A stretch of 58,374 nucleotides of DNA from Kingella_B sp963529665 (GCA_963529665.1 CAUSAG010000014.1:1-58374), one strand, 5' to 3'. Counted from the first letter of the stretch, positions 8,613-17,574 are shown. Program-made: numbers and translations. Notes: generated by a model from the sequence alone, not told the origin.

Positions 8613-9386
8613 ATGATTTCAGATATTTGCACTAACCTGCATTTTCGCTGCGATGTGATTTACGAATATCGCCATATGTTTTTAACAGGGGCGATTTCCA
8701 CCGTTGTAATCTCGCTGATCGCCACCATGGGCGGCACCGTGCTGGGCTTGATTGGTGCGCTGATGCGGATTATTCGCTTTGAAAAAGGCAATGCGTTCAC
8801 CCGCGCGTTTGCATGGCTTTGCCGCAGCATCTCGTTGCTTTATATAACGTGTTTTCGTGGCACGCCGCTTTATGTGCAGATTTTTATTTGGTATTTCGTG
8901 TGGTTTGTTGCGCTGGTGCATCCCGAGCATGGCTGGCTGGTGAGCGGGCAAGACGCCGTTGCCTTGCGCCGCGAATACGGCGCGTGGATTGCGGGCATCG
9001 CCGCCCTAACCACCAACTCGGGCGCATACATCACCGAGATTTTCCGCGCAGGGATTCAATCCATTGACAAAGGGCAAATGGAAGCCGCCCGCTCGCTGGG
9101 CATGACTTATCCGCAAGCGATGCGTTTTATTATCGTGCCGCAAGCGTTGCGCCGTATGCTGCCGCCGTTGGCAAACGAATTCATCACCTTGCTTAAAGAC
9201 AGCTCGCTGTTGGCAATGATTGCCGTGCCCGAATTGGCGTATGTGCAAAAAACCATCTCGGGGCGCTATTCCATCTACGAAGAACCACTTTACACCGTTG
9301 CCTTGGTTTACCTGCTGATGACCATCTGCTTAACCGCATTCTTCTCGTGGCTAGAAAAACGCTTTAACGCAGGGCATCGCAAATAG
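8613..9386 (+). CDS. amino-acid ABC transporter permease (HisM/GlnP type)
   Basis: An inner-membrane permease of 257 residues with about five hydrophobic segments. It has the EAA loop EAARSLGMTYPQAMRFIIVPQALRR, with PLANEFITLLKDSSLLAMIAVPEL after it, typical of polar amino-acid uptake systems. I chose ATG 8613 (MISDICTNL); longer readings begin with non-ATG codons and lack a ribosome site. Neither an ATPase nor a binding protein gene is adjacent, so its partners must be elsewhere. It ends at a DUS-pair hairpin. Confidence 0.87.
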   Translation: MISDICTNLHFRCDVIYEYRHMFLTGAISTVVISLIATMGGTVLGLIGALMRIIRFEKGNAFTRAFAWLCRSISLLYITCFRGTPLYVQIFIWYFVWFVALVHPEHGWLVSGQDAVALRREYGAWIAGIAALTTNSGAYITEIFRAGIQSIDKGQMEAARSLGMTYPQAMRFIIVPQALRRMLPPLANEFITLLKDSSLLAMIAVPELAYVQKTISGRYSIYEEPLYTVALVYLLMTICLTAFFSWLEKRFNAGHRK

Positions 9387-9405
9387 GCTAATTTCCAACA
9401 CTTTT

Positions 9406-9448
9406 AGGCAGCCTGAAAACGCATTTTCCGTTTTCAGGCTGCCTTTTT
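9406..9448 (+). terminator. DUS-pair terminator after the permease gene
   Basis: AGGCAGCCTGAAAACG at 9406-9421 pairs with the inverted copy at 9429-9444 over a 7-base loop, followed by TTTT. Confidence 0.7.
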
Positions 9449-9453
9449 GCTCA

Positions 9454-9682
9454 TTGGACTAAGCCAAAATAACTAGATAACATCAGCATGAATGGTTAAT
9501 AAAGGCTAAATCCGCACAAAATCCTTTTAACTAAACCCCACAATTACAGTAAAATAACATTCAATTACATAAATAAGGTTAATTTCACAAAGCGGGCTTG
9601 TTGGACTAAGCCATAAGAATAAGCCCTGTGATAAACCGCAACAGAGGCAGCCTGAAAAAGCCGCCCCAAAAAGGAACCAACC
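9454..9682 (+). promoter_or_regulatory. upstream region of the formate dehydrogenase operon
   Basis: This AT-rich gene-free stretch holds TTAACT at 9527-9532 and TAAAAT at 9550-9555 with a 17-base spacer, a plausible promoter with a leader of about 120 bases. The 13-mer TTGGACTAAGCCA occurs twice, at 9454-9466 and 9601-9613. I find no FNR-type TTGAT-N4-ATCAA box here. A DUS lies at about 9646. Confidence 0.4.
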
Positions 9683-12600
9683 ATGAACGTAACCAGACGG
9701 CAGTTTTTCAAAGTAACTGCTGCGGGAGCGGGCGCAACCACCCTTGCCGCCGTAGGCTTAATGCCTGCCAACGCTTTTGCAGAAGTTCGTCAATACAAGC
9801 TCTCAGGCGCATCTCAAGCGCGCAACAACTGCACCTACTGCTCCGTAGGCTGCGGCACCATCCTATACAGCATGGGCGATGGCGCAAAAAACGCCAAGAA
9901 AAAAATCTTTCACATTGAAGGCGACCCAGACCATCCCGTTTCACGCGGATCGCTCTGCCCCAAAGGCGCAGCGTTGATTGATTTTGTGAACAGCCCCAAC
10001 CGCATCCCATATCCCGAAGTGCGCGAGCCATACAGCAACGAATGGAAACGCATCTCGTGGGACGAAGCGCTCGACCGTATCGCCCGCCTGATTAAAGACG
10101 AGCGCGACACATCGTTCCAAGAAAAAAACGCCAACGGCGTAACCGTAAACCGCCTTGAAACCATCGGCATGCTGGCGGCATCGGCATCATCCAACGAAAC
10201 AGGCATTCTCACCGTTAAATTCTCCCGCGCATTGGGCTTGATTGCGCTGGATACACAAGCGCGCGTGTGCCACGGTCCCACCGTAGCCGCATTGGCTTCC
10301 AGCTTTGGGCGCGGAGCGATGACCAACACGTTTGTGGACATCCAAAACGCCGATTTCATCATGGTGATGGGCGGCAACGCCGCCGAGGCGCACCCCGTGG
10401 GCTTTAAATGGGTGATTGAAGCGAAAAAACGCAAAGGCACCAAGCTGTTTGTAGTTGATCCGCGCTTTAACCGCACCGCATCGGTTGCCGATTTCTACGC
10501 GCCTATCCGCGCAGGCACCGACATCGCCTTCTTGGGCGCGCTGATTAACTGGCTGATTGAAAACGACAAAATCCAATGGGAATACGTTAAAAACTACACC
10601 AATGCTTCGTTTATCGTGGCAGATGGTTTTGAATTTAACGATGGCTTGTTTACAGGCGCAAAAAACCCCAATGGGCAGCCTGAAAACACCCACGGCTCGT
10701 TCTACGACAAAGAAACATGGTTCTACGCGCTAGACGAAAACGGCTACGCCCAAACCGACCCCACGTTGCAACATCCGCGCTGCGTGTTCCAAATGATGAA
10801 AAAACATTATTCCCGCTACACGCTGGATATGATGACCACCATTTGCGGCACCAGCAAAGAAGATTTCCTAAAAATCGCCCAAGCATGGGGCGAAATGTCC
10901 GCGCCCAACAAAGCGGGCACAATTTTGTATGCCCTTGGCTGGACGCAACACTCCTACGGCTCGCAAAACATACGTACCATGGCGATGATTCAGCTTTTGC
11001 TGGGCAACATCGGCATGTCGGGCGGCGGCGTGAACGCCCTGCGCGGGCACTCCAACATCCAAGGCTTGTCGGATTTGGGCTTGCTGTCCACCGCGCTGCC
11101 GGGCTATCTGAGCCTGCCCAGCGAAAAACAAGCCACGCTACAAGATTATCTCAACGCCAACACGCCCAAAGCCTTGCAGCCGAACCAGTTGAACTATTGG
11201 AAAAACACGCCCGCCTTTTTCGTGAGCTTCCTCAAATGGATGTATGGCGACAATGCCACTGCCGAAAACAACTGGGCGTATGACTGGCTGCCTAAATACG
11301 AAAAAATGTACGACATCTTGCAGATTACCGAAGACATGTATCAAGGCAGGATGAAAGGCCTGCTGGTGCAAGGCTTCAACGCGCAAGGCTCGTTCCCCGA
11401 TGCGCATCGTGTAACCGAAGCGTTCTCCAAGCTCAAATTTATGGTGGTGATGGATCCGCTGAAAACCGAAACCGCATCGTTCTGGGAAAACCACGGCGAT
11501 GCCCACGCCACCGACCCGAGCAAAATCGGCACCGAAGTTTTCAGGCTGCCTACACCATGCTTTGCCGAAGAAGAAGGCTCTATTGTGAACTCTTCGCGCT
11601 GGCTGCAATGGCACCACCCTGGCGCAGATCCCTACGGCGAATCGCTGCCCGATTTGGACATCATGGGCGAGCTGTATCAACGTATCAAAGCCTTGTATGA
11701 AAAAGAAGGCGGCAAATTCCCCGACCCCATCACCAAGCTCTCGTGGAAATACGCCAAATCGCACGCGCCTAGCCCTGCCGAAATGGCAAAAGAATCCAAT
11801 GGCTATGCCTTGGCAGATTTGAAAGACGCCGATGGCAACATCATCCGCAAAAAAGGCGAACTGCTAGATGGCTTCGCTCAACTGCGCGACGATGGCACCA
11901 CCGAATGCGCCACATGGATTTTCTCTGGCTCGTGGACGCAAGCGGGCAATCAAATGGATCGGCGCGACAATTCCGATAGCGGCTTGGGCAACACGCCCAA
12001 ATGGGCATGGGCTTGGCCTGCCAACCGCCGCATCCTGTATAACCGCGCATCGTGCGACCCCAGTGGCAAGCCGTGGGACGAGCATCGCCAGCTCATCAAA
12101 TGGGATGGCGCAAAATGGGTGGGCGCAGACGTTGCCGACTTCAAAGCGGATGCCGCGCCCGATAGCGGTATGAATCCGTTTATCATGAACGAAGAAGGCG
12201 TAGGGCGTTTGTTTGCCGCGCGTAAACTGGTGGACGGGCCGTTCCCCGAGCATTACGAGCCATTGGAATCGCCCATCGGCACCAACCCCTTGCACCCCAA
12301 AATCGTGCAAACGCCTGCCATGCGCTTGTTTGACAGCATCAAAGACCGCATCGGCACCGCAGAAGAATTTCCTTATGTCGCAACCACCTATCGCCTCACC
12401 GAGCATTTCCAATTTTGGACGAAATCCGTGAAATTGTTGATGATTGGGCAGCCTGAACAATTCTGCGAAATCAGCGAAGAATTGGCAAAAGAAAAAGGCA
12501 TTGAAAAAGGCGATTGGGTGAAAATCAGCAGCAAACGCGCGTGGATTAAAGTGCGTGCTGTGGTTACCAAACGTGTGAAACCCTTAACCATCAACGGCAA

Positions 12601-12757
12601 AACCGTGCATCAAATCGGCATTCCGTTGCATGGCGGTTGGGAAAACGTATCCGGGCAAAAACAGTTTATCGTGAACACGCTCTCGCCATTTGTGGGCGAC
12701 TGCAACACGCAATCGCCTGAATACAAAGCATTCTTGGTAAACATTGAAAAAGCATAA
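9683..12757 (+). CDS. fdnG: formate dehydrogenase, molybdopterin catalytic subunit (Cys form)
   Basis: The catalytic subunit of a membrane-bound respiratory formate dehydrogenase of the FDH-N/FDH-O type: it oxidises formate to CO2 in the periplasm. The 1024-residue protein starts with a Tat signal (TRRQFFKVTAAGAG). A [4Fe-4S] motif follows (NNCTYCSVGCGTILY ... GSLCPKGAA), then the molybdopterin domains. The active-site segment is ARVCHGPTVAALA with a TGC codon at 10268-10270. This Cys196 stands exactly where E. coli FdnG has selenocysteine. DUS copies within the gene encode NGQPEN and FRLPT. fdnH starts 11 bases downstream. Confidence 0.94.
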   Translation: MNVTRRQFFKVTAAGAGATTLAAVGLMPANAFAEVRQYKLSGASQARNNCTYCSVGCGTILYSMGDGAKNAKKKIFHIEGDPDHPVSRGSLCPKGAALIDFVNSPNRIPYPEVREPYSNEWKRISWDEALDRIARLIKDERDTSFQEKNANGVTVNRLETIGMLAASASSNETGILTVKFSRALGLIALDTQARVCHGPTVAALASSFGRGAMTNTFVDIQNADFIMVMGGNAAEAHPVGFKWVIEAKKRKGTKLFVVDPRFNRTASVADFYAPIRAGTDIAFLGALINWLIENDKIQWEYVKNYTNASFIVADGFEFNDGLFTGAKNPNGQPENTHGSFYDKETWFYALDENGYAQTDPTLQHPRCVFQMMKKHYSRYTLDMMTTICGTSKEDFLKIAQAWGEMSAPNKAGTILYALGWTQHSYGSQNIRTMAMIQLLLGNIGMSGGGVNALRGHSNIQGLSDLGLLSTALPGYLSLPSEKQATLQDYLNANTPKALQPNQLNYWKNTPAFFVSFLKWMYGDNATAENNWAYDWLPKYEKMYDILQITEDMYQGRMKGLLVQGFNAQGSFPDAHRVTEAFSKLKFMVVMDPLKTETASFWENHGDAHATDPSKIGTEVFRLPTPCFAEEEGSIVNSSRWLQWHHPGADPYGESLPDLDIMGELYQRIKALYEKEGGKFPDPITKLSWKYAKSHAPSPAEMAKESNGYALADLKDADGNIIRKKGELLDGFAQLRDDGTTECATWIFSGSWTQAGNQMDRRDNSDSGLGNTPKWAWAWPANRRILYNRASCDPSGKPWDEHRQLIKWDGAKWVGADVADFKADAAPDSGMNPFIMNEEGVGRLFAARKLVDGPFPEHYEPLESPIGTNPLHPKIVQTPAMRLFDSIKDRIGTAEEFPYVATTYRLTEHFQFWTKSVKLLMIGQPEQFCEISEELAKEKGIEKGDWVKISSKRAWIKVRAVVTKRVKPLTINGKTVHQIGIPLHGGWENVSGQKQFIVNTLSPFVGDCNTQSPEYKAFLVNIEKA

Positions 12758-12768
12758 GGAGCGGCAAC

Positions 12769-13683
12769 ATGGCACTACAATCATTAGACATCAAACGCCG
12801 TTCTGCAACGGCAGAAATCACGCCACCACCTGGGGTGCGCAAACCGATTGAAATCGCCAAGCTGATTGATGTAACCACCTGCATCGGCTGCAAAGCCTGC
12901 CAAATGGCGTGTTCTGAATGGAACGACATCCGCGATGAAATCGGCACCAACCACGGTGTGTACGACAACCCGATTGATTTAACGTCAAAATCTTGGACGG
13001 TGATGCGCTTTGCCGAGCACGAAGAAAACGGCAAGCTAGAATGGCTGATCCGCAAAGACGGCTGTATGCACTGCGCCGACCCTGGTTGCCTGAAAGCCTG
13101 CCCATCCCCGGGGGCGATTATTCAATACGAAAACGGCATTGTGGATTTTCATCAAGAAAACTGCATTGGCTGCGGCTATTGCATCGCAGGCTGCCCGTTC
13201 AACATTCCGCGCATGGATAAAAAGGAAAACAAAGTTTACAAATGCACTTTGTGTTCCGACCGCGTGGCAGTTGGGCAAGAGCCCGCTTGCGTGAAAACCT
13301 GCCCCACAGGCGCAATCCAATTTGGCAGCAAGGAAGACATGAAACAGCTTGCCGCCGCGCGCATCAAAGATTTGAACCATCGCGGCTATCAAAACGCAGG
13401 CTTATACGACCCGCAAGGCGTGGGCGGCACGCACGTTATGTATGTGTTACACCATGCCGACCGCCCTACTTTGTATAAAGGGCTGCCTGAAAACCCACAC
13501 ATCAGCGCAACGGTGAAACTGTGGAAAGGCTTGCTCAAACCCTTGGCAACCTTTGGCATCGCCGCCGCCGTGGCAACAGGCTGGCTGCACTACATCACCG
13601 TAGGCCCGAACCGAGCCGAAGAAGAATCCCCCGAAGTCATCGGCAAAGAGGGCGACATCTTGAAACGTGAGGAGGACGCATAA
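12769..13683 (+). CDS. fdnH: formate dehydrogenase iron-sulfur (beta) subunit
   Basis: This electron-transfer subunit of 304 residues carries four ferredoxin-like cysteine clusters: CIGCKACQMACSEW near residue 39, CMHCADPGCLKACPSPG near 99, CIGCGYCIAGCPF near 132, and CTLCSDRVAVGQEPACVKTCP near 157. A membrane helix at about 260-278 (ATFGIAAAVATGWLHYI) anchors it next to the cytochrome subunit. AAGGAGCGGCAAC precedes the ATG. The stop TAA overlaps the fdnI ATG by one base, which indicates tight co-translation. Confidence 0.95.
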   Translation: MALQSLDIKRRSATAEITPPPGVRKPIEIAKLIDVTTCIGCKACQMACSEWNDIRDEIGTNHGVYDNPIDLTSKSWTVMRFAEHEENGKLEWLIRKDGCMHCADPGCLKACPSPGAIIQYENGIVDFHQENCIGCGYCIAGCPFNIPRMDKKENKVYKCTLCSDRVAVGQEPACVKTCPTGAIQFGSKEDMKQLAAARIKDLNHRGYQNAGLYDPQGVGGTHVMYVLHHADRPTLYKGLPENPHISATVKLWKGLLKPLATFGIAAAVATGWLHYITVGPNRAEEESPEVIGKEGDILKREEDA

Positions 13684-14429
13684 TGAAAAAAGAACGCTTA
13701 ATCCAACGCTATAAACGCGCCGAGCGCTTTAACCACTGGGTGGTGGCGGGCTGTTTTGTGTTGCTTGCCATCTCGGGGCTGGCGTTTTTCTACCCCGCTT
13801 TTTTCTGGCTAACAGGCATTTTTGGCACGCCGCAGCTGGCACGCATGGTGCATCCGATTATCGGCGTGGTGATGTTTCTCGGCTTTTTCCGCCAATTTTT
13901 GCGCTATTGGCAGCACAATTTCATCAACAAAGAAGACATCAAATGGATGATGGCGGTGCCGCAGGTGCTCAATGGGCATGAAGTGGGCGATGTGGGCAAA
14001 TACAACGGCGGGCAAAAAGGCATGTTTTGGCTGATGACGGGCTGCATGCTGGTACTGGGCATCACTGGTATCATAGCTTGGCGGCAGTATTTCTCGGGCT
14101 ATTTTGCCATTGATACCGTGCGCATCGCCCTGCTGCTGCACGCTTGGGCGGCAACGATTTTGATTGCGGGCATTATTGTGCACGTTTACGCCGCCATCTG
14201 GATTCGCGGCACGATTCGCGCGATGACCGAAGGCGTGGTTACGCAAACTTGGGCGAAAAAACACCACCCCCGCTGGTATCGCGAGATGATGGCGAAAGCA
14301 CACGAAACGCCAAACGACAGCAGTAATGGCAATGGTAGCAACGGCTCGGGCGGCAACGCAGCCAGCCAAACGCAGCTTGAAACGGCAAACGATATGCCTG
14401 CTGCGGCAGAAAACCAACCGCAAACGTGA
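13683..14429 (+). CDS. fdnI: formate dehydrogenase cytochrome b556 (gamma) subunit
   Basis: The diheme membrane subunit that passes electrons from the Fe-S chain to quinone. It has 248 residues, four membrane helices, and candidate heme ligands in RFNHWVVAGCF, ARMVHPIIG, LLLHAWAATI and IIVHVYAAIW. E. coli FdnI is about 217 residues. Here an extra C-terminal tail of about 35 residues is rich in Ser, Asn, Gly and Ala. The gene ends at a hairpin at 14448-14493. Confidence 0.93.
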   Translation: MKKERLIQRYKRAERFNHWVVAGCFVLLAISGLAFFYPAFFWLTGIFGTPQLARMVHPIIGVVMFLGFFRQFLRYWQHNFINKEDIKWMMAVPQVLNGHEVGDVGKYNGGQKGMFWLMTGCMLVLGITGIIAWRQYFSGYFAIDTVRIALLLHAWAATILIAGIIVHVYAAIWIRGTIRAMTEGVVTQTWAKKHHPRWYREMMAKAHETPNDSSNGNGSNGSGGNAASQTQLETANDMPAAAENQPQT

Positions 14430-14447
14430 TGTAGTAAACACTCAGCC

Positions 14448-14493
14448 AAAGGCAGCCTGAAGACGGATTTGAGCGGATTTCAGGCTGCCTTTG
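14448..14493 (+). terminator. DUS-pair terminator after fdnI
   Basis: AAAGGCAGCCTGA and TTTCAGGCTGCCTTT in inverted orientation form a stem followed by GTTT, 19 bases after the fdnI stop. It separates fdnGHI from fdhD. Confidence 0.6.
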
Positions 14494-14757
14494 TTTGGTA
14501 GAATGGCGGCTGCTGGCACTGGGCGAGATTATTTTCTGTGTGCGAAAGCCAACCCTTTTGGCGTTGTGCCAACTGGTTTGATTGCGCGGATTAGTTTTTC
14601 AGGCTGCCTTAGTCATCGCCCATGGCCAGCCCAGCGCAGTTACTTTCAGGCTGCGTTTTCAGGCTGCCTATCCGCCGTTATCGTACCAACAATAGGCAGC
14701 CTGAAAACAACATCCCCCTATTTTGCAACACCCCCCTACCCCATTTTCAGGCTGCCT
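14448..14757. repeat. cluster of DUS copies between fdnI and fdhD
   Basis: About seven full or near-full DUS copies in both orientations fill this 310-base gap (around 14450, 14478, 14598, 14643, 14656, 14694 and 14744). I see no gene in it. The last copy ends five bases before the fdhD start codon. Confidence 0.8.
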
Positions 14758-14761
14758 TATC

Positions 14762-15553
14762 ATGCCCATCCAAATCCGCCCCATCACCCGCTATCAACGT
14801 GGCAACCTTGTCCCCACCCAAGACACGCTCGCCCAAGAAGCCCCCATCGCCCTAATCTACAATGGTATCTCGCACGCCGTTATCATGGCAACGCCACAAG
14901 ACATCCCCCAGCTCGCGCTCGGGTTCAGCATCAGCGAACACATCCTGCAACGCCCCAGCCAGCTTTACGACAGCGAAATCGTTAGCACCCCGCAAGGCAT
15001 AGAAGCTCGCCTAGAAATCGCCAGCGAATGCTTTGCCGCGCTCAAACAACGCCGCCGCACGCTCAACGGGCGCACAGGCTGCGGACTTTGCGGCATAGAC
15101 AGCCTAACCGCCGCCCAGCCCAATATCACCCCCGTAACACGCAGCCTGAGAATCCCCGCCAGCCACATCAACCAAGCCCTAGCCCAATTTGACCAACACC
15201 AGCCGCTGCGCCAGCAAACAGGCAGCCTGCACGCTGCCGCATGGGTGGAAGGCGCGCAAATCCAAGCCAGCTACGAAGACATCGGGCGACACAACGCGTT
15301 AGACAAACTCATCGGGCATCTGATGCAACAGCAAACCAACACCCAACAAGGCTGGCTGCTGTTATCCAGCCGCGCCAGCTACGAAATGATAGCCAAAGCC
15401 GCCAGCATCGGCATCCACACCATCGTTGCCGTTTCCGCTGCCACCGCGCTCGCTGCCCAAATCGCCGAGCAAGCAGGCATCACCCTAATCGGCTTTGCCA
15501 AGCCCGAAAAATTCACCATTTACACCCATCCGCAATACATTGAAGCAGCCTGA
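14762..15553 (+). CDS. fdhD: formate dehydrogenase accessory sulfurtransferase FdhD
   Basis: FdhD moves sulfur from a cysteine desulfurase onto the molybdenum cofactor of formate dehydrogenase, a step needed for activity. The 263-residue product has the functional CxxC in GRTGCGLCGIDS near residue 105. It also has ASYEDIGRHNALDKLIG and LLSSRASYEMIAKAA. I start it at ATG 14762 (MPIQIRPITRY). Reading further upstream only adds DUS-encoded residues, and no clear ribosome site is seen because a DUS sits there. It lies next to the fdn operon and fdhE, as expected. Confidence 0.93.
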   Translation: MPIQIRPITRYQRGNLVPTQDTLAQEAPIALIYNGISHAVIMATPQDIPQLALGFSISEHILQRPSQLYDSEIVSTPQGIEARLEIASECFAALKQRRRTLNGRTGCGLCGIDSLTAAQPNITPVTRSLRIPASHINQALAQFDQHQPLRQQTGSLHAAAWVEGAQIQASYEDIGRHNALDKLIGHLMQQQTNTQQGWLLLSSRASYEMIAKAASIGIHTIVAVSAATALAAQIAEQAGITLIGFAKPEKFTIYTHPQYIEAA

Positions 15554-15608
15554 AAACGCCGCAACCCCATTTTCAGGCTGCCTAAACCCAATCCACAAGG
15601 AGAACACG

Positions 15609-15860
15609 ATGTCTTTTTTCAAAAAACTATTCAACAACAACCAGCCTATGGACTGGAAAGCCTTTGTAACCTACTACGCCGACCACGCCAGCCAACAGCT
15701 TGGGCAGCCCGTAGAAATAGAATGGGGCGACGATATGGAACAAACCACCATCCGCCTGCCCAATGGACAAGGCGGCACAATGGCAGGCTATCTAGGCAAT
15801 CTCTACCGCGTAACCAACGGTAACATTACCCCGTATGACGAAATGCCAACACAACATTAG
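15609..15860 (+). CDS. small acidic protein of unknown function in the formate dehydrogenase locus
   Basis: An 83-residue protein starting MSFFKKLFNNNQPMDWK with a strong ribosome site (AAGGAGAACACG). It has no signal peptide, membrane segment or cysteine. It is acidic in the middle (IEWGDDMEQ) and looks like a small compact alpha/beta domain ending in YLGNLYRVTNGNITPYDE. I do not recognise a family. Its position between fdhD and fdhE, all in the same direction, may mean a role with formate dehydrogenase, but the DUS hairpin before it leaves this open. Confidence 0.75.
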   Translation: MSFFKKLFNNNQPMDWKAFVTYYADHASQQLGQPVEIEWGDDMEQTTIRLPNGQGGTMAGYLGNLYRVTNGNITPYDEMPTQH

Positions 15861-15887
15861 GCAGCCTGAAACCTTTGCAAAATCTAA

Positions 15888-15952
15888 GTAGGTTGGGCAT
15901 TTATGTCCGACGTTTTTAGTCCGTGTTTGTCAGGCATCAATGCCCGACCTAC
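15888..15952. repeat. inverted repeat with GTAGGTTGGGCAT ends
   Basis: GTAGGTTGGGCAT at 15888-15900 and ATGCCCGACCTAC at 15940-15952 are inverted copies with one mismatch. The inner part (TTATGTCCGAC ... CAGGCATCAATG) is partly related. A similar fragment, GCATTTATGCCCGACAAA, appears at about 20515. ACCTTTGCAAAAT just before it, at about 15871, resembles the ends of the element at 57655. Confidence 0.55.
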
Positions 15953-16052
15953 TGATAAACTACACCGTATAACGAAATGCTAATGCAGTATTAAGCATGA
16001 GGCAGCCTGAAACCCCATTTCAGGCTGCCTCACACACCCCAAAGGACCCACC

Positions 16053-16925
16053 ATGACCCCCGAACAAATCCAAAACAAACCCTTCTTCTACAAACCCTTC
16101 TACATCCCCCCCAAAGCCGACATCTTCGCCCAGCGCGCCATCCGCTTCCAAGAGCTCGCCCAGCAAGACAACAGCTCATGGCACAACTATCTCAGCATCA
16201 TGGCAAGCCTTGCCCAAGCGCAACAACACGCCCTAGACCAACACCCAAGGCAGCCTGAAAACGCCCCCGCCCAAGCCCCAGCCGTCCCCGCACACACCAT
16301 CAGCAGCCTGAAAACCATCATTGGGCACATCGCCCCCAGCCTATCCGAAGCCACCCAAGCCACGCTGCAAACCCTAATCAACACCCCCGAAGCCGAGCTT
16401 ATCGCCATTGCCCAACGCATCTTGCAAGGCGACATCCCCGAGCGCGAACAAGCCTACCAAATCTGGCTACACGCCGCGCTGCAAGTTGCCTACACCGCCC
16501 AAGCCCAGCAACAAAGCGACGACACCATCCCCCCGCAAGACGACCGCGCCCACTGCCCCAACTGCGGCAGCGAAGCCATCGCATCCATCATCCTGAGCGG
16601 CGGCGATTGGGACGGACTGCGCTACCAACACTGCGCCCTATGCAACAGCCAATGGAACGCCCTGCGCGCCAAATGCACCTTCTGCAACGACCAATCCGCC
16701 ATCTCCCACCAACAAATAGACAACCCCGAAGCCCCACCCGTATATCAAGGTGCGCGCGCCGAATGCTGCGGCAAATGTCACCACTACCGCAAAACCTTCC
16801 TGCGCAGCGGTCAGCAACACGCCGACCCCATCGCCGACGACCTTGCCAGCCTTGCCCTAGATATGCTGCTTGCCGAAGAAAACGAATACACCCGCGGCGG
16901 GCATAACCCCTTCTGGCTAGACTAA
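16053..16925 (+). CDS. fdhE: formate dehydrogenase accessory protein FdhE
   Basis: FdhE helps mature respiratory formate dehydrogenase in the cytoplasm and is known as a rubredoxin-like metal-binding protein. The 290-residue product has the expected C-terminal series of cysteine pairs: HCPNCGSEA, HCALCNSQW, KCTFCNDQ and ECCGKCHHYRK, between about residues 168 and 248. The N-terminal half is helical and carries a DUS-encoded RQPENAPAQ plus SSLKT. AAAGGACCCACC precedes the ATG. It closes the fdn-fdhD-fdhE block. Confidence 0.92.
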   Translation: MTPEQIQNKPFFYKPFYIPPKADIFAQRAIRFQELAQQDNSSWHNYLSIMASLAQAQQHALDQHPRQPENAPAQAPAVPAHTISSLKTIIGHIAPSLSEATQATLQTLINTPEAELIAIAQRILQGDIPEREQAYQIWLHAALQVAYTAQAQQQSDDTIPPQDDRAHCPNCGSEAIASIILSGGDWDGLRYQHCALCNSQWNALRAKCTFCNDQSAISHQQIDNPEAPPVYQGARAECCGKCHHYRKTFLRSGQQHADPIADDLASLALDMLLAEENEYTRGGHNPFWLD

Positions 16926-16931
16926 ACCCGT

Positions 16932-16963
16932 TTTCAGGCTGCCTATCCCAAAAAGGCAGCCTG
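16932..16963 (+). terminator. DUS-pair hairpin after fdhE
   Basis: CAGGCTGCCT at about 16935 pairs with AGGCAGCCTG at 16954-16963 over a short loop, right after the fdhE stop. No T run follows, so termination strength is uncertain. The 280-base gap to the next gene also holds a TCGGCAAGCC repeat (17019-17042) and four DUS copies. Confidence 0.45.
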
Positions 16964-17205
16964 AAAGACTCGCCGCCAAATCACCCAATTAAACAAGCTA
17001 TATGGGTTTAGCAAAATATCGGCAAGCCACCGACGCTCCATCCATATCACTGATTCGGCGACACTTATCGCAGCAATGTTTAGCGAGAACAAGCCATCTA
17101 AAAGGCAGCCTGAAACGCCCACTCTCCCCCTTTTCAGGCTGCCTTACGCAAAAAGGCAGCCTGAAACCCCATTCCCCCCACCCACTCCCCCTAAGGCAAT
17201 CCCCC

Positions 17206-17559
17206 ATGCAAAATAAAAAATTTTGGCTAATCATCCTATTAACCCTAGCCACCACCTCCTGCCAAAGCGCCACCCCCAAAAAGGAACAGCAAATGCTAGA
17301 AAAAATGCTCCACATCAAAGCAGGCATGAGCCGAGCCCAAGTCAAGCAATACTGGCAGCTTGCCAACGTAGAACACCCCGAAGCCGCCATCAGCCACTAC
17401 CGCTTCACCCACAACGGGCATCTCTGCCAATTTGATTTCCATTTCAACGGCAACACCCTAGAAAAATGGTGGACAAACGACCCCTATTGTCTCGCCCTAA
17501 TCCGCCGCGAAGAGCCCCTGCCCCGCCCCGTTGCCACCCCCAAAAAACCCTCTCGCTAA
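17206..17559 (+). CDS. small lipoprotein of unknown function
   Basis: The 117-residue product has a lipoprotein signal MQNKKFWLIILLTLATTSC with lipid Cys19. The mature part contains MLHIKAGMSRAQVKQYWQLA, which resembles the start of BamE/SmpA-like folds (a 'GMS..QV' turn), then HYRFTHNGHLCQFDFHFNG. That resemblance is weak, so I leave the family open. I start it at ATG 17206, behind a TAAGGC site. It ends 15 bases before the autotransporter gene in the same direction, so the two are probably one operon. Confidence 0.7.
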   Translation: MQNKKFWLIILLTLATTSCQSATPKKEQQMLEKMLHIKAGMSRAQVKQYWQLANVEHPEAAISHYRFTHNGHLCQFDFHFNGNTLEKWWTNDPYCLALIRREEPLPRPVATPKKPSR

Positions 17560-17574
17560 ACCCACGGAGTCTCC

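Noticed and set aside
14491..14985. 164-codon plus-strand frame upstream of and over the fdhD start
   Set aside because: Its first half is DUS translated (FSGCL, GSLKT) and its second half overlaps fdhD in the wrong frame.
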